From Sulfurovaceae bacterium (GTDB taxonomy: Bacteria > Campylobacterota > Campylobacteria > Campylobacterales > Sulfurovaceae), in NCBI GenBank assembly GCA_028714675.1, contig JAQTLV010000001.1, forward strand, positions 406,733 through 470,732: a stretch of DNA of 64,000 nucleotides. The letters are read 5' to 3'. A program made the translations under genes and the position numbers. The notes under the pieces are model-generated. The model worked only from the letters and a program-made list of their open reading frames with translations, searched no databases and was not told where the DNA came from. Of this stretch, positions 41,417 through 49,403 are shown piece by piece (positions within the stretch are counted from its first letter, which is position 1; every line of letters starts with the position of its first letter).

Positions 41417-41874
41417 GACAAGCATTTTCAATGATTACTGCTATATTCGTAATACTAATTTTGGCTACTATTGCTATGCTTTCGCTAAATATGGTCGCAA
41501 ATATTACAAAAACAACTACCATTCAGTATAGAAAAGAGCAAGCACAATTATATGCAAAAAGTTATACAGAACTTGCGATAATGGCAATTACTCAATATGA
41601 TCGTGCCGCAAATAATAACTGTGTAAATACTATAAATGGAGATATCGGAACTTTTGCAGATGGTTCAGGATATAGGGTTGCCACAAGCATATCTTATATA
41701 GGCGGAACTGGATTACCAGCAGGCTGTACTATGCCAACAGGGCCATATGTTGCTTCATTAGCAGCAACGAATAGTGTCGCAGCAGCTATAATTGATGTAA
41801 CTGTAAGTTATATGGATACTTCTACATCTACAAGTCCAATTGTCTACCATATGAGAACAATGCAAAAAATTTGA
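41413..41874 (+). CDS. Third pilin-like protein lacking the +5 glutamate
   Basis: The 153-residue protein starts MRQAFSMITAIFVILILATIAMLSLNMVANI. This is a prepilin-like signal, but the +5 position is Thr rather than Glu. That is also true of PilX/MshP-type minor pilins, so this may mark a priming or tip subunit, or a protein inserted without cleavage. A short soluble domain with two cysteines (NCVNTING, GCTMPTG) and a C-terminal VYHMRTMQKI follow. ATG 41413 overlaps the preceding stop (ATGA). It ends the operon before hpf. Confidence 0.7.
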   Translation: MRQAFSMITAIFVILILATIAMLSLNMVANITKTTTIQYRKEQAQLYAKSYTELAIMAITQYDRAANNNCVNTINGDIGTFADGSGYRVATSISYIGGTGLPAGCTMPTGPYVASLAATNSVAAAIIDVTVSYMDTSTSTSPIVYHMRTMQKI

Positions 41875-41959
41875 GTTCATTTATCATTCATTAAGCATAT
41901 CGTTATACAATATAATTGTAGATATATTCTACAATTTAGGTATCCAAAAGGAGATAATT

Positions 41960-42499
41960 ATGAACAGAAGTATTGTAGGACGACATTTTGAATTGACAGA
42001 TTCCATAAAAGATTATGCCTCTAGTGCAATTGATACACTTGATAAGTATAATCTTGACATCATTTCAGCAACAACACTAGTCTCGTCAGAAGAAAAAAAC
42101 GGCAAAAAAGGTTTTATGGTAGAATTTGTTATTAATTTAAAAGATAAAAATACTGTAGTCATCACACAAAAAGATAAAGATGTATATAGTGCTATTGATA
42201 TCGCCATAGAAAGAGCCAAAAAAACCCTAAGAAGACATAGTGATAAGATTAAAAACCATAAAGTTATGAGCTTTAAAGACTTGGGTGTAGAAGCTGAGGC
42301 GGTAGGAGAGTTTGCAAGTGATGAAGATGAAATAGAGGTCGTACCTATGGACTTAGATAATCATAAACCTATAGATTTTGATGAAGCTGTTGAGCATCTC
42401 AAAAGTGAGAAACAGAGGCAATTCATCGTTTTCAATGATATTGATGGCAATATGAGAGTAATGTACAAAAGAGCAGATGGTAAGTTCGGGTTGTATTGA
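41960..42499 (+). CDS. hpf: Ribosome hibernation promoting factor, long form
   Basis: Long HPF inactivates ribosomes as 100S dimers in stationary phase. The 179-residue protein has an N-terminal RaiA/S30AE domain (residues about 1-100, MNRSIVGRHFELTDSIKDYASSAI) and a C-terminal dimerisation domain (about 122-179) ending KRADGKFGLY. An AAGGAG ribosome-binding site precedes the ATG. It is transcribed alone, downstream of the pilin-like operon and upstream of the phosphate transporter gene. Confidence 0.9.
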   Translation: MNRSIVGRHFELTDSIKDYASSAIDTLDKYNLDIISATTLVSSEEKNGKKGFMVEFVINLKDKNTVVITQKDKDVYSAIDIAIERAKKTLRRHSDKIKNHKVMSFKDLGVEAEAVGEFASDEDEIEVVPMDLDNHKPIDFDEAVEHLKSEKQRQFIVFNDIDGNMRVMYKRADGKFGLY

Positions 42500-42520
42500 T
42501 AACGTGTAGTGCCAAACAAG

Positions 42521-42550
42521 TGTCACCCTTGAACTTGTTTCAGGGTGATA
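42521..42550. repeat. Palindromic repeat element between hpf and the PiT gene
   Basis: TCACCCT (42523-42529) pairs with AGGGTGA (42542-42548), with extra GAA/TTC pairs and a CTTG-type loop. This forms a hairpin just after hpf. The core CACCCTTGAACTTGTTTC matches the widespread proteobacterial repeat usually written with CACCCTGAACTTGTTTCAG; here there is one extra T. It is a separate family from the element at 4067. Recognised by eye, not by search. Confidence 0.65.
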
Positions 42551-42599
42551 ATTACTCTCGTCCCCACTATCATACACAAACCAATACAAAAAATCATAC

Positions 42600-42644
42600 T
42601 TATAACATTTCAGTAACATTTCTGTAACATTTTATATATATACT
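42600..42644 (+). promoter_or_regulatory. Triple Pho-box-like repeat and -10 of the PiT gene
   Basis: Three 11-bp units lie head to tail: TTATAACATTT (42600-42610), CAGTAACATTT (42611-42621) and CTGTAACATTT (42622-42632). The 11-bp period and the (C/T)(A/T)GTAAC core resemble tandem PhoB sites. TATACT (42639-42644) begins six bases after the last unit, so the repeats take the place of a -35 box, as in classic Pho promoters. The PhoB-like regulators at 48645 and 53563 are the likely binders. Confidence 0.7.
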
Positions 42645-42671
42645 TATGCGTATTAAATAAAAAGGGAAAAA

Positions 42672-44219
42672 ATGGGAACTATTTCTAGGCTAATTATATC
42701 TTTACTATTTGTTATTGCGATGGCTTGGTATGTTAATATAACTTTTGGCCATCTTCCAAATGCAGGATTTTTGATACTTGCTACGGTTTTTGGTGCTTAT
42801 ATGGCTATGAATATTGGAGCAAATGATGCTGCAAATAATGTAGGACCACTTGTTGGTTCTGGTGCTGTAACATTGGGCGGAGCAATACTTATAGCTTTTA
42901 TATTTGAGTTCTTGGGAGCATTTATTGCTGGAGGAGATGTTGTAGGAACCATAAAAGATGGTATAGTTTCTCAAGATGCTTTTGGTGGAAATAGAATGAT
43001 ATTCGTTTATGCTATGAGTGCTTCACTTTTGGCTGGAGCAATATGGTTAAATATTGCTACATATATTAAAGCACCTGTTTCAACTACGCACTCTATAGTT
43101 GGAGGTGTTATTGGGGCGGGTATCGTAGCTGGTGGGTTTGCTGTAGTTTCATGGGCAAAAGTAGGCTCTATTGTAGCTTCATGGATTATATCTCCTATTT
43201 TAGGTGGAATTTTTGCTGCTTTATTTTTGCTATTCATTAAAAAAACTGTTATATACAAAGAAAATCAATTAGATGCAGCAAAAAAAATAGTTCCTCTTTT
43301 AATTTCTTTTATGGTTACACTTTTTATAACATATCTTATATATAAAGGTGTGAAAAATATATGGAGTAATATAGTTGCAATATTTTCATTTTTGCCTCAA
43401 GAGAAAAAACCAAGTTTATTCATCGCACTATTGATTGGTCTTTTTGCTGGAGTTGGAAGTTATTTTTATGTTAAGCCAAAATTTGAACAAAAAATATCAA
43501 ATTCTTCTGGAGAATTAAGAGCAAATATAAATACATTTTTTAACATTCCTCTGATTTTTTCAGCAGCACTTTTAAGTTTTGCCCATGGGTCAAATGACAG
43601 AGCAAATGCAATCGGACCATTGGCTGCTGTCAATGATGCCATAACAAATATGACTATTTCAGTTGAAGCATCTTTGCCACTTTGGGTTACATTGGTTGGA
43701 GCTTTAGGGCTTTCTGTAGGGCTTACACTATTTGGTGCAAAATTAATCAAACTTGTTGGCTCGGAGATAACGGATTTAGATCAAATTAGAGTTTTTGCTA
43801 TTACCGTAGCATCTGGATTTGTTGTGCTATTGGCATCTGAGCTTGGTATGCCAGTATCATCAACTCATATAGCAATAGGAGCTGTTTTTGGTGTTGGTTT
43901 CATGAGAGAATGGCTAGGAAGCAAACAGCAAATTGGCGAGGAGAAGCAAGAACTCCATATCGAAATTGAAAAACATGATGATTTGAAGTTAAAATTAGAA
44001 AATTGTGATGAGAGTGACTATAAAACGAGATTAGAACTAACAAATCAGATTAAGCAACAAAAGAAAATTGTAAAAAAACTTAAAAAAGCACTTCGAGATC
44101 AATATGTAAAAACCGAGATGATTAAAAAAATAATAACATCTTGGGTTGTTACGGTTCCTATTTCAGCTATTCTTGGCGCAATAATATTCTTAGTAATCAA
44201 AGGTGCGGTTGGAGTTTAA
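42672..44219 (+). CDS. Inorganic phosphate transporter, PiT family
   Basis: The 515-residue membrane protein is a cation-coupled phosphate transporter (PitA/SLC20 type). Both signature repeats are present: MNIGANDAANNVGP near 45 and AHGSNDRANAIGPLAAV near 300, each with the GANDxxN pattern. A charged cytosolic insert of about 80 residues (EEKQELHIEIEKHDDL...) lies before the last membrane span and is longer than in E. coli PitA. The upstream triple Pho-box-like repeat suggests induction by phosphate starvation, unlike most low-affinity PiT genes. Confidence 0.9.
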   Translation: MGTISRLIISLLFVIAMAWYVNITFGHLPNAGFLILATVFGAYMAMNIGANDAANNVGPLVGSGAVTLGGAILIAFIFEFLGAFIAGGDVVGTIKDGIVSQDAFGGNRMIFVYAMSASLLAGAIWLNIATYIKAPVSTTHSIVGGVIGAGIVAGGFAVVSWAKVGSIVASWIISPILGGIFAALFLLFIKKTVIYKENQLDAAKKIVPLLISFMVTLFITYLIYKGVKNIWSNIVAIFSFLPQEKKPSLFIALLIGLFAGVGSYFYVKPKFEQKISNSSGELRANINTFFNIPLIFSAALLSFAHGSNDRANAIGPLAAVNDAITNMTISVEASLPLWVTLVGALGLSVGLTLFGAKLIKLVGSEITDLDQIRVFAITVASGFVVLLASELGMPVSSTHIAIGAVFGVGFMREWLGSKQQIGEEKQELHIEIEKHDDLKLKLENCDESDYKTRLELTNQIKQQKKIVKKLKKALRDQYVKTEMIKKIITSWVVTVPISAILGAIIFLVIKGAVGV

Positions 44220-44266
44220 TCCACTCACCGACCATACCTCTTTCCAATAATATAATCATTCTAACT

Positions 44267-44300
44267 TTGTTACCAATTTGTAATCATTTTAATTTATCAT
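44267..44300 (+). promoter_or_regulatory. Two Pho-box-like repeats and -10 before pstS
   Basis: TTGTTACCAAT (44267-44277) and TTGTAATCATT (44278-44288) are consecutive 11-bp units that match the spacing seen before the PiT gene. TATCAT (44295-44300) follows as a -10-like box. The pstS ribosome-binding site AAGGAAA lies about 20 bp further on. The repeats are more degenerate than those upstream of the PiT gene. Confidence 0.55.
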
Positions 44301-44332
44301 AGCATCGTAAAAATAAAAACAAGGAAATTAAA

Positions 44333-45340
44333 ATGAAAAAGATTGCACTTTTGGCACCTTTGGTTGCTTTGGTGGTTGCTACAGGTTCTTTGAATGCTGC
44401 TGATATTAAAGGAAGTGGAGCTTCGTTTCCATTTAGTGTTTATCAAGCATGGATAGGAGCATACAATAAAGCAACTAGTATTCAAGTTGATTATGTGAAA
44501 AAAGGAAGTTCAGCAGGTATTAAAGATATAACTGCAAGAAGCGTTGATTTTGCAGGAAGCGACGAGCCTTTAACAAAAAGTGAATTGAGTGAGAAAAAAT
44601 TATATCAATTCCCAGGGGTTGTTGGTGCAATTACTATGAGTTATAATATGCCAAGTGTAAAAAAACTTAATCTTAGCAGTTCTGCTTTAGCTGGTATTGC
44701 TCTTGGTAAAGTAGTTTATTGGGATGATGCTGTAATAGCTTCTGCAAATAAAGGCGTTAAACTTCCGCATGAAAAAATTACTTTTGTTCATAGAGCTGAT
44801 GGAAGTGGAACAACATTTAACTTCACTTATTATCTAAGTCTTATTTCTTCTGATTGGAGAAATAAATTTGGTGCAGATAAAACTATAAATTGGCCAGGCG
44901 ACCATCATGTTGGTGGCAAAACAAATACAGGCGTTGCAGCACTCTTGAAGCAAACTCCTTACTCAATAGGTTATGTTGATTATGCTGATGCAAGAAGTAA
45001 TGGTCTTCAAATGGCAAGTGTACAAAATGCACATGGTGAATTTGTAGCTCCAACTCTTAAGGCTTTCCAAGCAGCTGCAGCAAAAGCAGAACTTAATCCT
45101 GCGAAAGATTTCTATGCAATCATAGCAAACCCAAAAGGTGCAGGCGTTTATCCAATGGTTGCAGCAACATTTATACTTGTTCCAAAAGAAGCAACTGCAA
45201 CTAACAAAAAAGTAACAGCTTTTTATGATTGGTCATATGCTCATGGTGGAAGCTTGGCTTCAAATCTTGGTTATGTTCCTCTTCCTGCTGCTTTGGTTTC
45301 TAAGGTCAAACAATACTGGATTTCAAAAGGTATTAAATAA
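44333..45340 (+). CDS. pstS: Phosphate ABC transporter, periplasmic binding protein
   Basis: PstS captures phosphate in the periplasm for the PstCAB transporter. The 335-residue protein has a signal peptide (about 1-23, ending GSLNA). Phosphate-binding motifs are GSGASFPFSVYQAW, KGSSAGIKDI, FAGSDEP and HRADGSGTTFNF. It is first in the pstSCAB-phoU operon. A strong hairpin directly after its stop (45343-45371) separates it from pstC and probably keeps pstS mRNA more abundant than the rest. Confidence 0.96.
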   Translation: MKKIALLAPLVALVVATGSLNAADIKGSGASFPFSVYQAWIGAYNKATSIQVDYVKKGSSAGIKDITARSVDFAGSDEPLTKSELSEKKLYQFPGVVGAITMSYNMPSVKKLNLSSSALAGIALGKVVYWDDAVIASANKGVKLPHEKITFVHRADGSGTTFNFTYYLSLISSDWRNKFGADKTINWPGDHHVGGKTNTGVAALLKQTPYSIGYVDYADARSNGLQMASVQNAHGEFVAPTLKAFQAAAAKAELNPAKDFYAIIANPKGAGVYPMVAATFILVPKEATATNKKVTAFYDWSYAHGGSLASNLGYVPLPAALVSKVKQYWISKGIK

Positions 45341-45342
45341 TA

Positions 45343-45371
45343 ATTCAAGCTTGCATTATGCAAGCTTGAAT
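45343..45371 (+). promoter_or_regulatory. Strong intercistronic hairpin after pstS
   Basis: A 13-bp perfect stem (ATTCAAGCTTGCA paired with TGCAAGCTTGAAT) closes a three-base TTA loop, two bases after the pstS stop codon. No U-run follows, so it is unlikely to be a full terminator. It could protect the pstS 3' end or slow polymerase, giving more binding protein than permease. Confidence 0.65.
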
Positions 45372-45428
45372 AATAAGTTATCAAAAGTGCATTTTTTTGC
45401 ATTTTTTAGAATTTATTTTGGGAAATCT

Positions 45429-46382
45429 ATGGAAAAAATATTTAAGAACATATCTCTTATGAGTGCTACGCTTGTTTTAATACTTTTAATATCTATATTT
45501 GCTAGCTTGATAAACTCTTCAGAACCTGCCATGAAAGAATTTGGTATAAAATTTATTACTGATTCTTCTTGGGGTGTAAAAGTTCCCATAAAAGATGATA
45601 ATTCAACAAAAATTTCTGAGCCTATGATAGATAAAGATTCAGAAGAAGCAAGTTTTGTTGTACATCACAACAATAGCAATGAAGAGCAAAATACAAAAAC
45701 AATATATGGTGGGCTTATCCCAATAGTGGGAACCGTTCTTTCAACTCTTATCGCAATGGTTTTTGCACTTCCCATAGCTATGGGGATAGCAATATACCTT
45801 GCCGAAATAGCACCTAAGAATGTTGCAGGTGTTGTTGGAGTTGCGATTGAACTACTTGCAGCAATTCCTAGTATAATATTTGGGATGTGGGGGCTTTTTT
45901 ATTTTGCACCAATAGTTCAAAGTATTGTGGGAGGTTATCAAGTATCTCTCTTGACTGCAGGGCTTGTATTGGGAGTTATGATACTTCCATTTATGGCAGC
46001 CATAACAAGAGATAGTATGAATACTACTCCAGATGTCCTAAAAGAGTCAGCCTATGCTATGGGTGCTACAAAATTTGAAGTTATAAAAGACATTATATTT
46101 CCATATTCTAAAGCAGGAATAATAGGATCAATAATTTTAGCACTTGGAAGAGCTATAGGCGAAACTATGGCTGTCGCATTTTTGATAGGATCAGTATTTT
46201 CTCTTCCAAAATCTATTACTGACCCTACAGTATCAATCACAGTTGCTATGGCAAATAACTTTGGGGAAGCTACTGGCACGACACTTTCATCATTGTTTTA
46301 TTTGGCATTATTATTGTTTATTATTAGCTTTGGAGTTATTTCTATTGCAAAATTCTATTTTCTAAGGGAACACAGACAATGA
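45429..46382 (+). CDS. pstC: Phosphate ABC transporter permease PstC
   Basis: PstC is one of the two membrane subunits of the high-affinity phosphate importer. The 317-residue protein has six membrane segments and the EAA-type loop AMGATKFEVIKDIIFPYSKAGIIG. I chose ATG 45429; an open frame reaches back into pstS (45225) but its first 68 codons would overlap pstS. A polar periplasmic insert of about 40 residues (near 45-95, with KDDNSTKISEP and HHNNSNEEQN) is longer than in E. coli PstC. It overlaps pstA by 4 bp. Confidence 0.94.
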   Translation: MEKIFKNISLMSATLVLILLISIFASLINSSEPAMKEFGIKFITDSSWGVKVPIKDDNSTKISEPMIDKDSEEASFVVHHNNSNEEQNTKTIYGGLIPIVGTVLSTLIAMVFALPIAMGIAIYLAEIAPKNVAGVVGVAIELLAAIPSIIFGMWGLFYFAPIVQSIVGGYQVSLLTAGLVLGVMILPFMAAITRDSMNTTPDVLKESAYAMGATKFEVIKDIIFPYSKAGIIGSIILALGRAIGETMAVAFLIGSVFSLPKSITDPTVSITVAMANNFGEATGTTLSSLFYLALLLFIISFGVISIAKFYFLREHRQ

Positions 46383-47182
46383 GATTGGCAATAAATAAAC
46401 TAGTTCTATTTTTATCAACACTTTCAGCATTGATAGGCTTATCATTTTTGGCTTGGATACTTATCACGCTTATAGCAAAAGGTATAACTTCTTTTCATCT
46501 TTATCTGTTTTTCAAAGATTTAGTTGAAGGTGGACTTAGAAATCTAATAGTTGGTCAATTTATAATGGCTGGTATCGCATCTCTTATTGGTATCCCTATA
46601 GGAATGCTTGCAGGGATATATCTACAGGAGTATGGTAGAGGAAAATTTGTAAGACTTATAAGGGATTTAAGTGACATAATGATGAGTGCCCCTTCTATTG
46701 TAATAGGAGCATTCGTTTACGCCGTTGTTGTTGCACCTACTGGAGGAACAAGTGGGTTTGCAGGAAGTATTGCCCTTTCAATTATGATGATACCTATTGT
46801 AATAAGCACAACTGACAATATGCTTTCGCTTGTTCCAAAAGAGTTGCGAGAGGCAGGAATTGCATTGGGAGCTAGTAAGTATCGCGTGATACTTGACATC
46901 ATTATAAAAGCAGCAAAAGTTGGTATCATGACTGGACTGCTTTTATCATTTGCTAGAATAATAGGAGAAACTGCACCTTTGCTTTTTACAAGCGAAACAA
47001 GCAATTATTTTACTCTTGACCTTACCGAGTCTTTCCCATCATTGACAGTAAGCATATATGACCTTGCAAACGATCCAGTTGAATCAAGTAGAGATTTAGC
47101 ATGGGCAGCATCATTTATACTTACAGTTATAGTTCTTATTATTAACCTTACTGGTAGATTTATTACAAGAAAAAAAGGATAA
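46379..47182 (+). CDS. pstA: Phosphate ABC transporter permease PstA
   Basis: PstA is the second membrane subunit of the phosphate importer. The 267-residue protein has six hydrophobic segments and the permease coupling loop ALGASKYRVILDIIIKAAKVGIMTG. GETAPLLFTS is a typical PstA end-of-loop motif. It starts on an ATGA overlap with pstC and ends 6 bp before pstB. It is shorter at the N-terminus than E. coli PstA (296 residues), which is common in this phylum. Confidence 0.95.
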   Translation: MRLAINKLVLFLSTLSALIGLSFLAWILITLIAKGITSFHLYLFFKDLVEGGLRNLIVGQFIMAGIASLIGIPIGMLAGIYLQEYGRGKFVRLIRDLSDIMMSAPSIVIGAFVYAVVVAPTGGTSGFAGSIALSIMMIPIVISTTDNMLSLVPKELREAGIALGASKYRVILDIIIKAAKVGIMTGLLLSFARIIGETAPLLFTSETSNYFTLDLTESFPSLTVSIYDLANDPVESSRDLAWAASFILTVIVLIINLTGRFITRKKG

Positions 47183-47188
47183 AAATTT

Positions 47189-47974
47189 ATGTCAATTATA
47201 ATGAATATAGAAGATTTTAGTTTTACTTATGCTTCAGCACAAAGTAAATCTTTAAACAATGTCAATCTTCCGATACGCAAACATCATATTACTGCTCTTA
47301 TTGGTCCGAGTGGATGTGGCAAATCAACTTTGCTTCGCTCATTAAATAGAATGCATGACCTTTATCCAGGAAATATATATGAAGGAAAATTGATGCTACA
47401 TAATAACATATCTGGAGAAATGGAAGATATTCTTGATATTAAAAAAGAAAATGAATTTATAGCACTAAGACAAAAAGTTGGCATGATATTTCAAAAACCT
47501 ACACCTTTTCCTATGAGCATATTTGACAATGTGGCATATGGGCTCAAGATATCAGGCATAAAAAACAAGACAGAATTGAGCAATAGAGTTGAATCTGCTT
47601 TAAAAGGAAGTGCTCTTTTTGATGAAGTTAAAGATAGACTAAAGGAGAGCGCTATGGGACTTAGTGGAGGGCAACAACAGAGATTATGTATTGCAAGGGC
47701 GGTTGCATTAAAACCTGATCTTTTGCTTTTTGATGAGCCTACATCTGCTCTTGATCCTATATCGACAGGAGCTATAGAGGAACTTATACTTGAACTTAAA
47801 AAAGATACTTCAATAGCCATAGTTACTCATAATATGCAACAAGCAAGTCGCATTAGTGATTATACAGCTTTTATGTATCTTGGAGATCTTATTGAGTATG
47901 GAGAGACGAAGCAGATATTCATCAATCCAAAGGTAAAACAGACAGAAGATTATATCACAGGGAGGTTTGGTTGA
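47189..47974 (+). CDS. pstB: Phosphate ABC transporter ATP-binding protein PstB
   Basis: PstB powers the importer. The 261-residue ATPase has Walker [10 protein letters not shown] (about 34-42), a Q-loop in [22 protein letters not shown], the signature [14 protein letters not shown] and Walker [14 protein letters not shown]. The motif FPMSI is typical of PstB rather than other ABC proteins. It follows pstA by 6 bp. phoU begins one base after the stop. Confidence 0.96.
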   Translation: MSIIMNIEDFSFTYASAQSKSLNNVNLPIRKHHITALIGPSGCGKSTLLRSLNRMHDLYPGNIYEGKLMLHNNISGEMEDILDIKKENEFIALRQKVGMIFQKPTPFPMSIFDNVAYGLKISGIKNKTELSNRVESALKGSALFDEVKDRLKESAMGLSGGQQQRLCIARAVALKPDLLLFDEPTSALDPISTGAIEELILELKKDTSIAIVTHNMQQASRISDYTAFMYLGDLIEYGETKQIFINPKVKQTEDYITGRFG

Positions 47975-47975
47975 T

Positions 47976-48635
47976 ATGCTTACAAATTTTGAAAATAAAC
48001 TAAATGAAATAAATTCGGCAATGATATTTTTAGGCGATAAAATAATAGCTGCAAATGAAGTAATACTTGAAGCTCTTAAAAGTAAAGATTATACAAACTT
48101 TAGTAATGCAAAAGTTAGTTTGGCTAACATTAGAGAAGAAGCACACGATATAGATGTCAATATAGTTTCTACTCTAGCTCTTTTTGCACCTGAGGCAAGA
48201 GATCTTAAAAGTATGGTTTCGTATCTAAAGATAACCAATGAATATATAAGGGCATCATCGAATACTAGAAGTTTTTTAAAAAACTTTCCAACAAAAACAG
48301 ATGGCGAGTTGCATCTTGAAAAACTTATGCCAAATATTATACTGTTGCAAAAATCTTGTGTTCAAGCATTGAAGTTTGCAATTGAAATGATAAGAGAGCC
48401 AGATGAAAATATAGTAAAAGATTTGTGCGTAAAAGTAAATATAGAAGAAGCAAAGGCTGATGATATATATTCTATCATCGAAAAAGACTTGTTTGTAGAA
48501 ATGTTAAATGCAAAAGAGCTTTCACAAGAATATTTCCAAACACTTTCTCTTATTAGAAAGCTAGAAAAGATAACTGATAGAGCAACAAGTATAGCAAATC
48601 TGCAATATAATGGATGCAATGAAAGTAATTGGTAG
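47976..48635 (+). CDS. phoU: Phosphate signalling protein PhoU
   Basis: PhoU links the Pst transporter to the PhoR/PhoB response and to persistence and polyphosphate control. The 219-residue protein has the two three-helix PhoU repeats (for example ARDLKSMVSYLKITNEYIRASSNTR and EKITDRATSIANL). I chose ATG 47976, with GGGAGG ten bases upstream; a TTG at 47967 would sit on that ribosome-binding site. It lies between pstB and a PhoB-like regulator, which supports a signalling role. Confidence 0.9.
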   Translation: MLTNFENKLNEINSAMIFLGDKIIAANEVILEALKSKDYTNFSNAKVSLANIREEAHDIDVNIVSTLALFAPEARDLKSMVSYLKITNEYIRASSNTRSFLKNFPTKTDGELHLEKLMPNIILLQKSCVQALKFAIEMIREPDENIVKDLCVKVNIEEAKADDIYSIIEKDLFVEMLNAKELSQEYFQTLSLIRKLEKITDRATSIANLQYNGCNESNW

Positions 48636-48644
48636 GAGTATGTT

Positions 48645-49346
48645 ATGCAGACACTGATAAACAAATCGCTTGCTAAAGAAATTGAGATAGTTATAATTGA
48701 GGATGAGGTTGATATATTAGAACTTATTGAGTATGTACTTTCAAATGAAGGGTATAAAGTTGCTGGATTTTTAAATACAGAACATGTGATACAGTTTATA
48801 GATGAAGAAAATCCATCTATGTTGATAGTAGATAGAAATTTACCAGGCATTGAAGGTAGTAAATTTGTAGCAAATTTAAGAGAGCAGGGATACACTATTC
48901 CTGTAATTTTCTTAACTGCAAAAGATAGCGAGAATGATATAATTGATGGGTTTGATAGAGGTGGGGATGATTATATGACAAAACCGTTCAAACCGAAAGA
49001 ACTTATAGCTAGAGTAAAGTCACTATTAAAAAGATCTGGCATTACACAAGATAAATATTTAAAATATAGAGATTTGTATATTGATTGTCAAAAACATGAG
49101 CTTACTATTGATAGTAATAGTATTGATTTGACAAATTTAGAATATAAACTATTGACTACATTTGTTCAAAATTCACATCAAGTGCTTTCAAGGGATTTTT
49201 TAAAAGATGTAATTTGGGAAGATGATGGAGGTTTTAATGATAAAACAATTAATGTTGCTCTCAATCGGTTGAAGAAAAAAATTGACCCATTTGGGAATAA
49301 AAATTATTTTTCTTCAGTATGGGGGATAGGGTATAAACTATCATAA
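48645..49346 (+). CDS. PhoB/OmpR-family response regulator
   Basis: The 233-residue regulator has a receiver domain with acidic pocket IIEDEVD (18-24), phospho-acceptor Asp63 in MLIVDRNLPG, and conserved Lys in MTKPFKPKELIARVKSLLKRSG. A C-terminal winged-helix DNA-binding domain follows (LTNLEYKLLTTF to SSVWGIGYKL). Directly after phoU, it is the natural PhoB/PhosR candidate. No histidine kinase lies next to it. It is very similar to the regulator at 53563. A TAGGAG ribosome-binding site overlaps the phoU stop. Confidence 0.9.
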   Translation: MQTLINKSLAKEIEIVIIEDEVDILELIEYVLSNEGYKVAGFLNTEHVIQFIDEENPSMLIVDRNLPGIEGSKFVANLREQGYTIPVIFLTAKDSENDIIDGFDRGGDDYMTKPFKPKELIARVKSLLKRSGITQDKYLKYRDLYIDCQKHELTIDSNSIDLTNLEYKLLTTFVQNSHQVLSRDFLKDVIWEDDGGFNDKTINVALNRLKKKIDPFGNKNYFSSVWGIGYKLS

Positions 49347-49378
49347 TGTTACTAAAATGATATCGGTATGATATAATA
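49346..49378 (+). promoter_or_regulatory. Possible degenerate Pho-like 11-bp repeat before olsF
   Basis: ATGTTACTAAA, ATGATATCGGT and ATGATATAATA follow one another with an 11-bp period, and the last contains a TATAAT -10 box (49372-49377). The match to the Pho-like units at 42600 and 44267 is weak. The first unit begins in the stop codon of the response regulator. Confidence 0.3.
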
Positions 49379-49403
49379 TATCTTTAGTATAAAAGGAGAT
49401 ATT

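Noticed and set aside
42353..42619. 88-codon minus-strand frame near hpf
   Set aside because: It reads through the palindromic repeat (HPETSS motif) and the hpf antisense strand; it is a repeat artefact.
45225..45428. N-terminal extension of pstC
   Set aside because: It overlaps pstS and the intercistronic hairpin; PstC homologues begin near ATG 45429.
48362..48895. 177-codon open frame on the minus strand
   Set aside because: Runs across the phoU/response-regulator boundary antisense to both; Ser/Ile-rich shadow with no motif.
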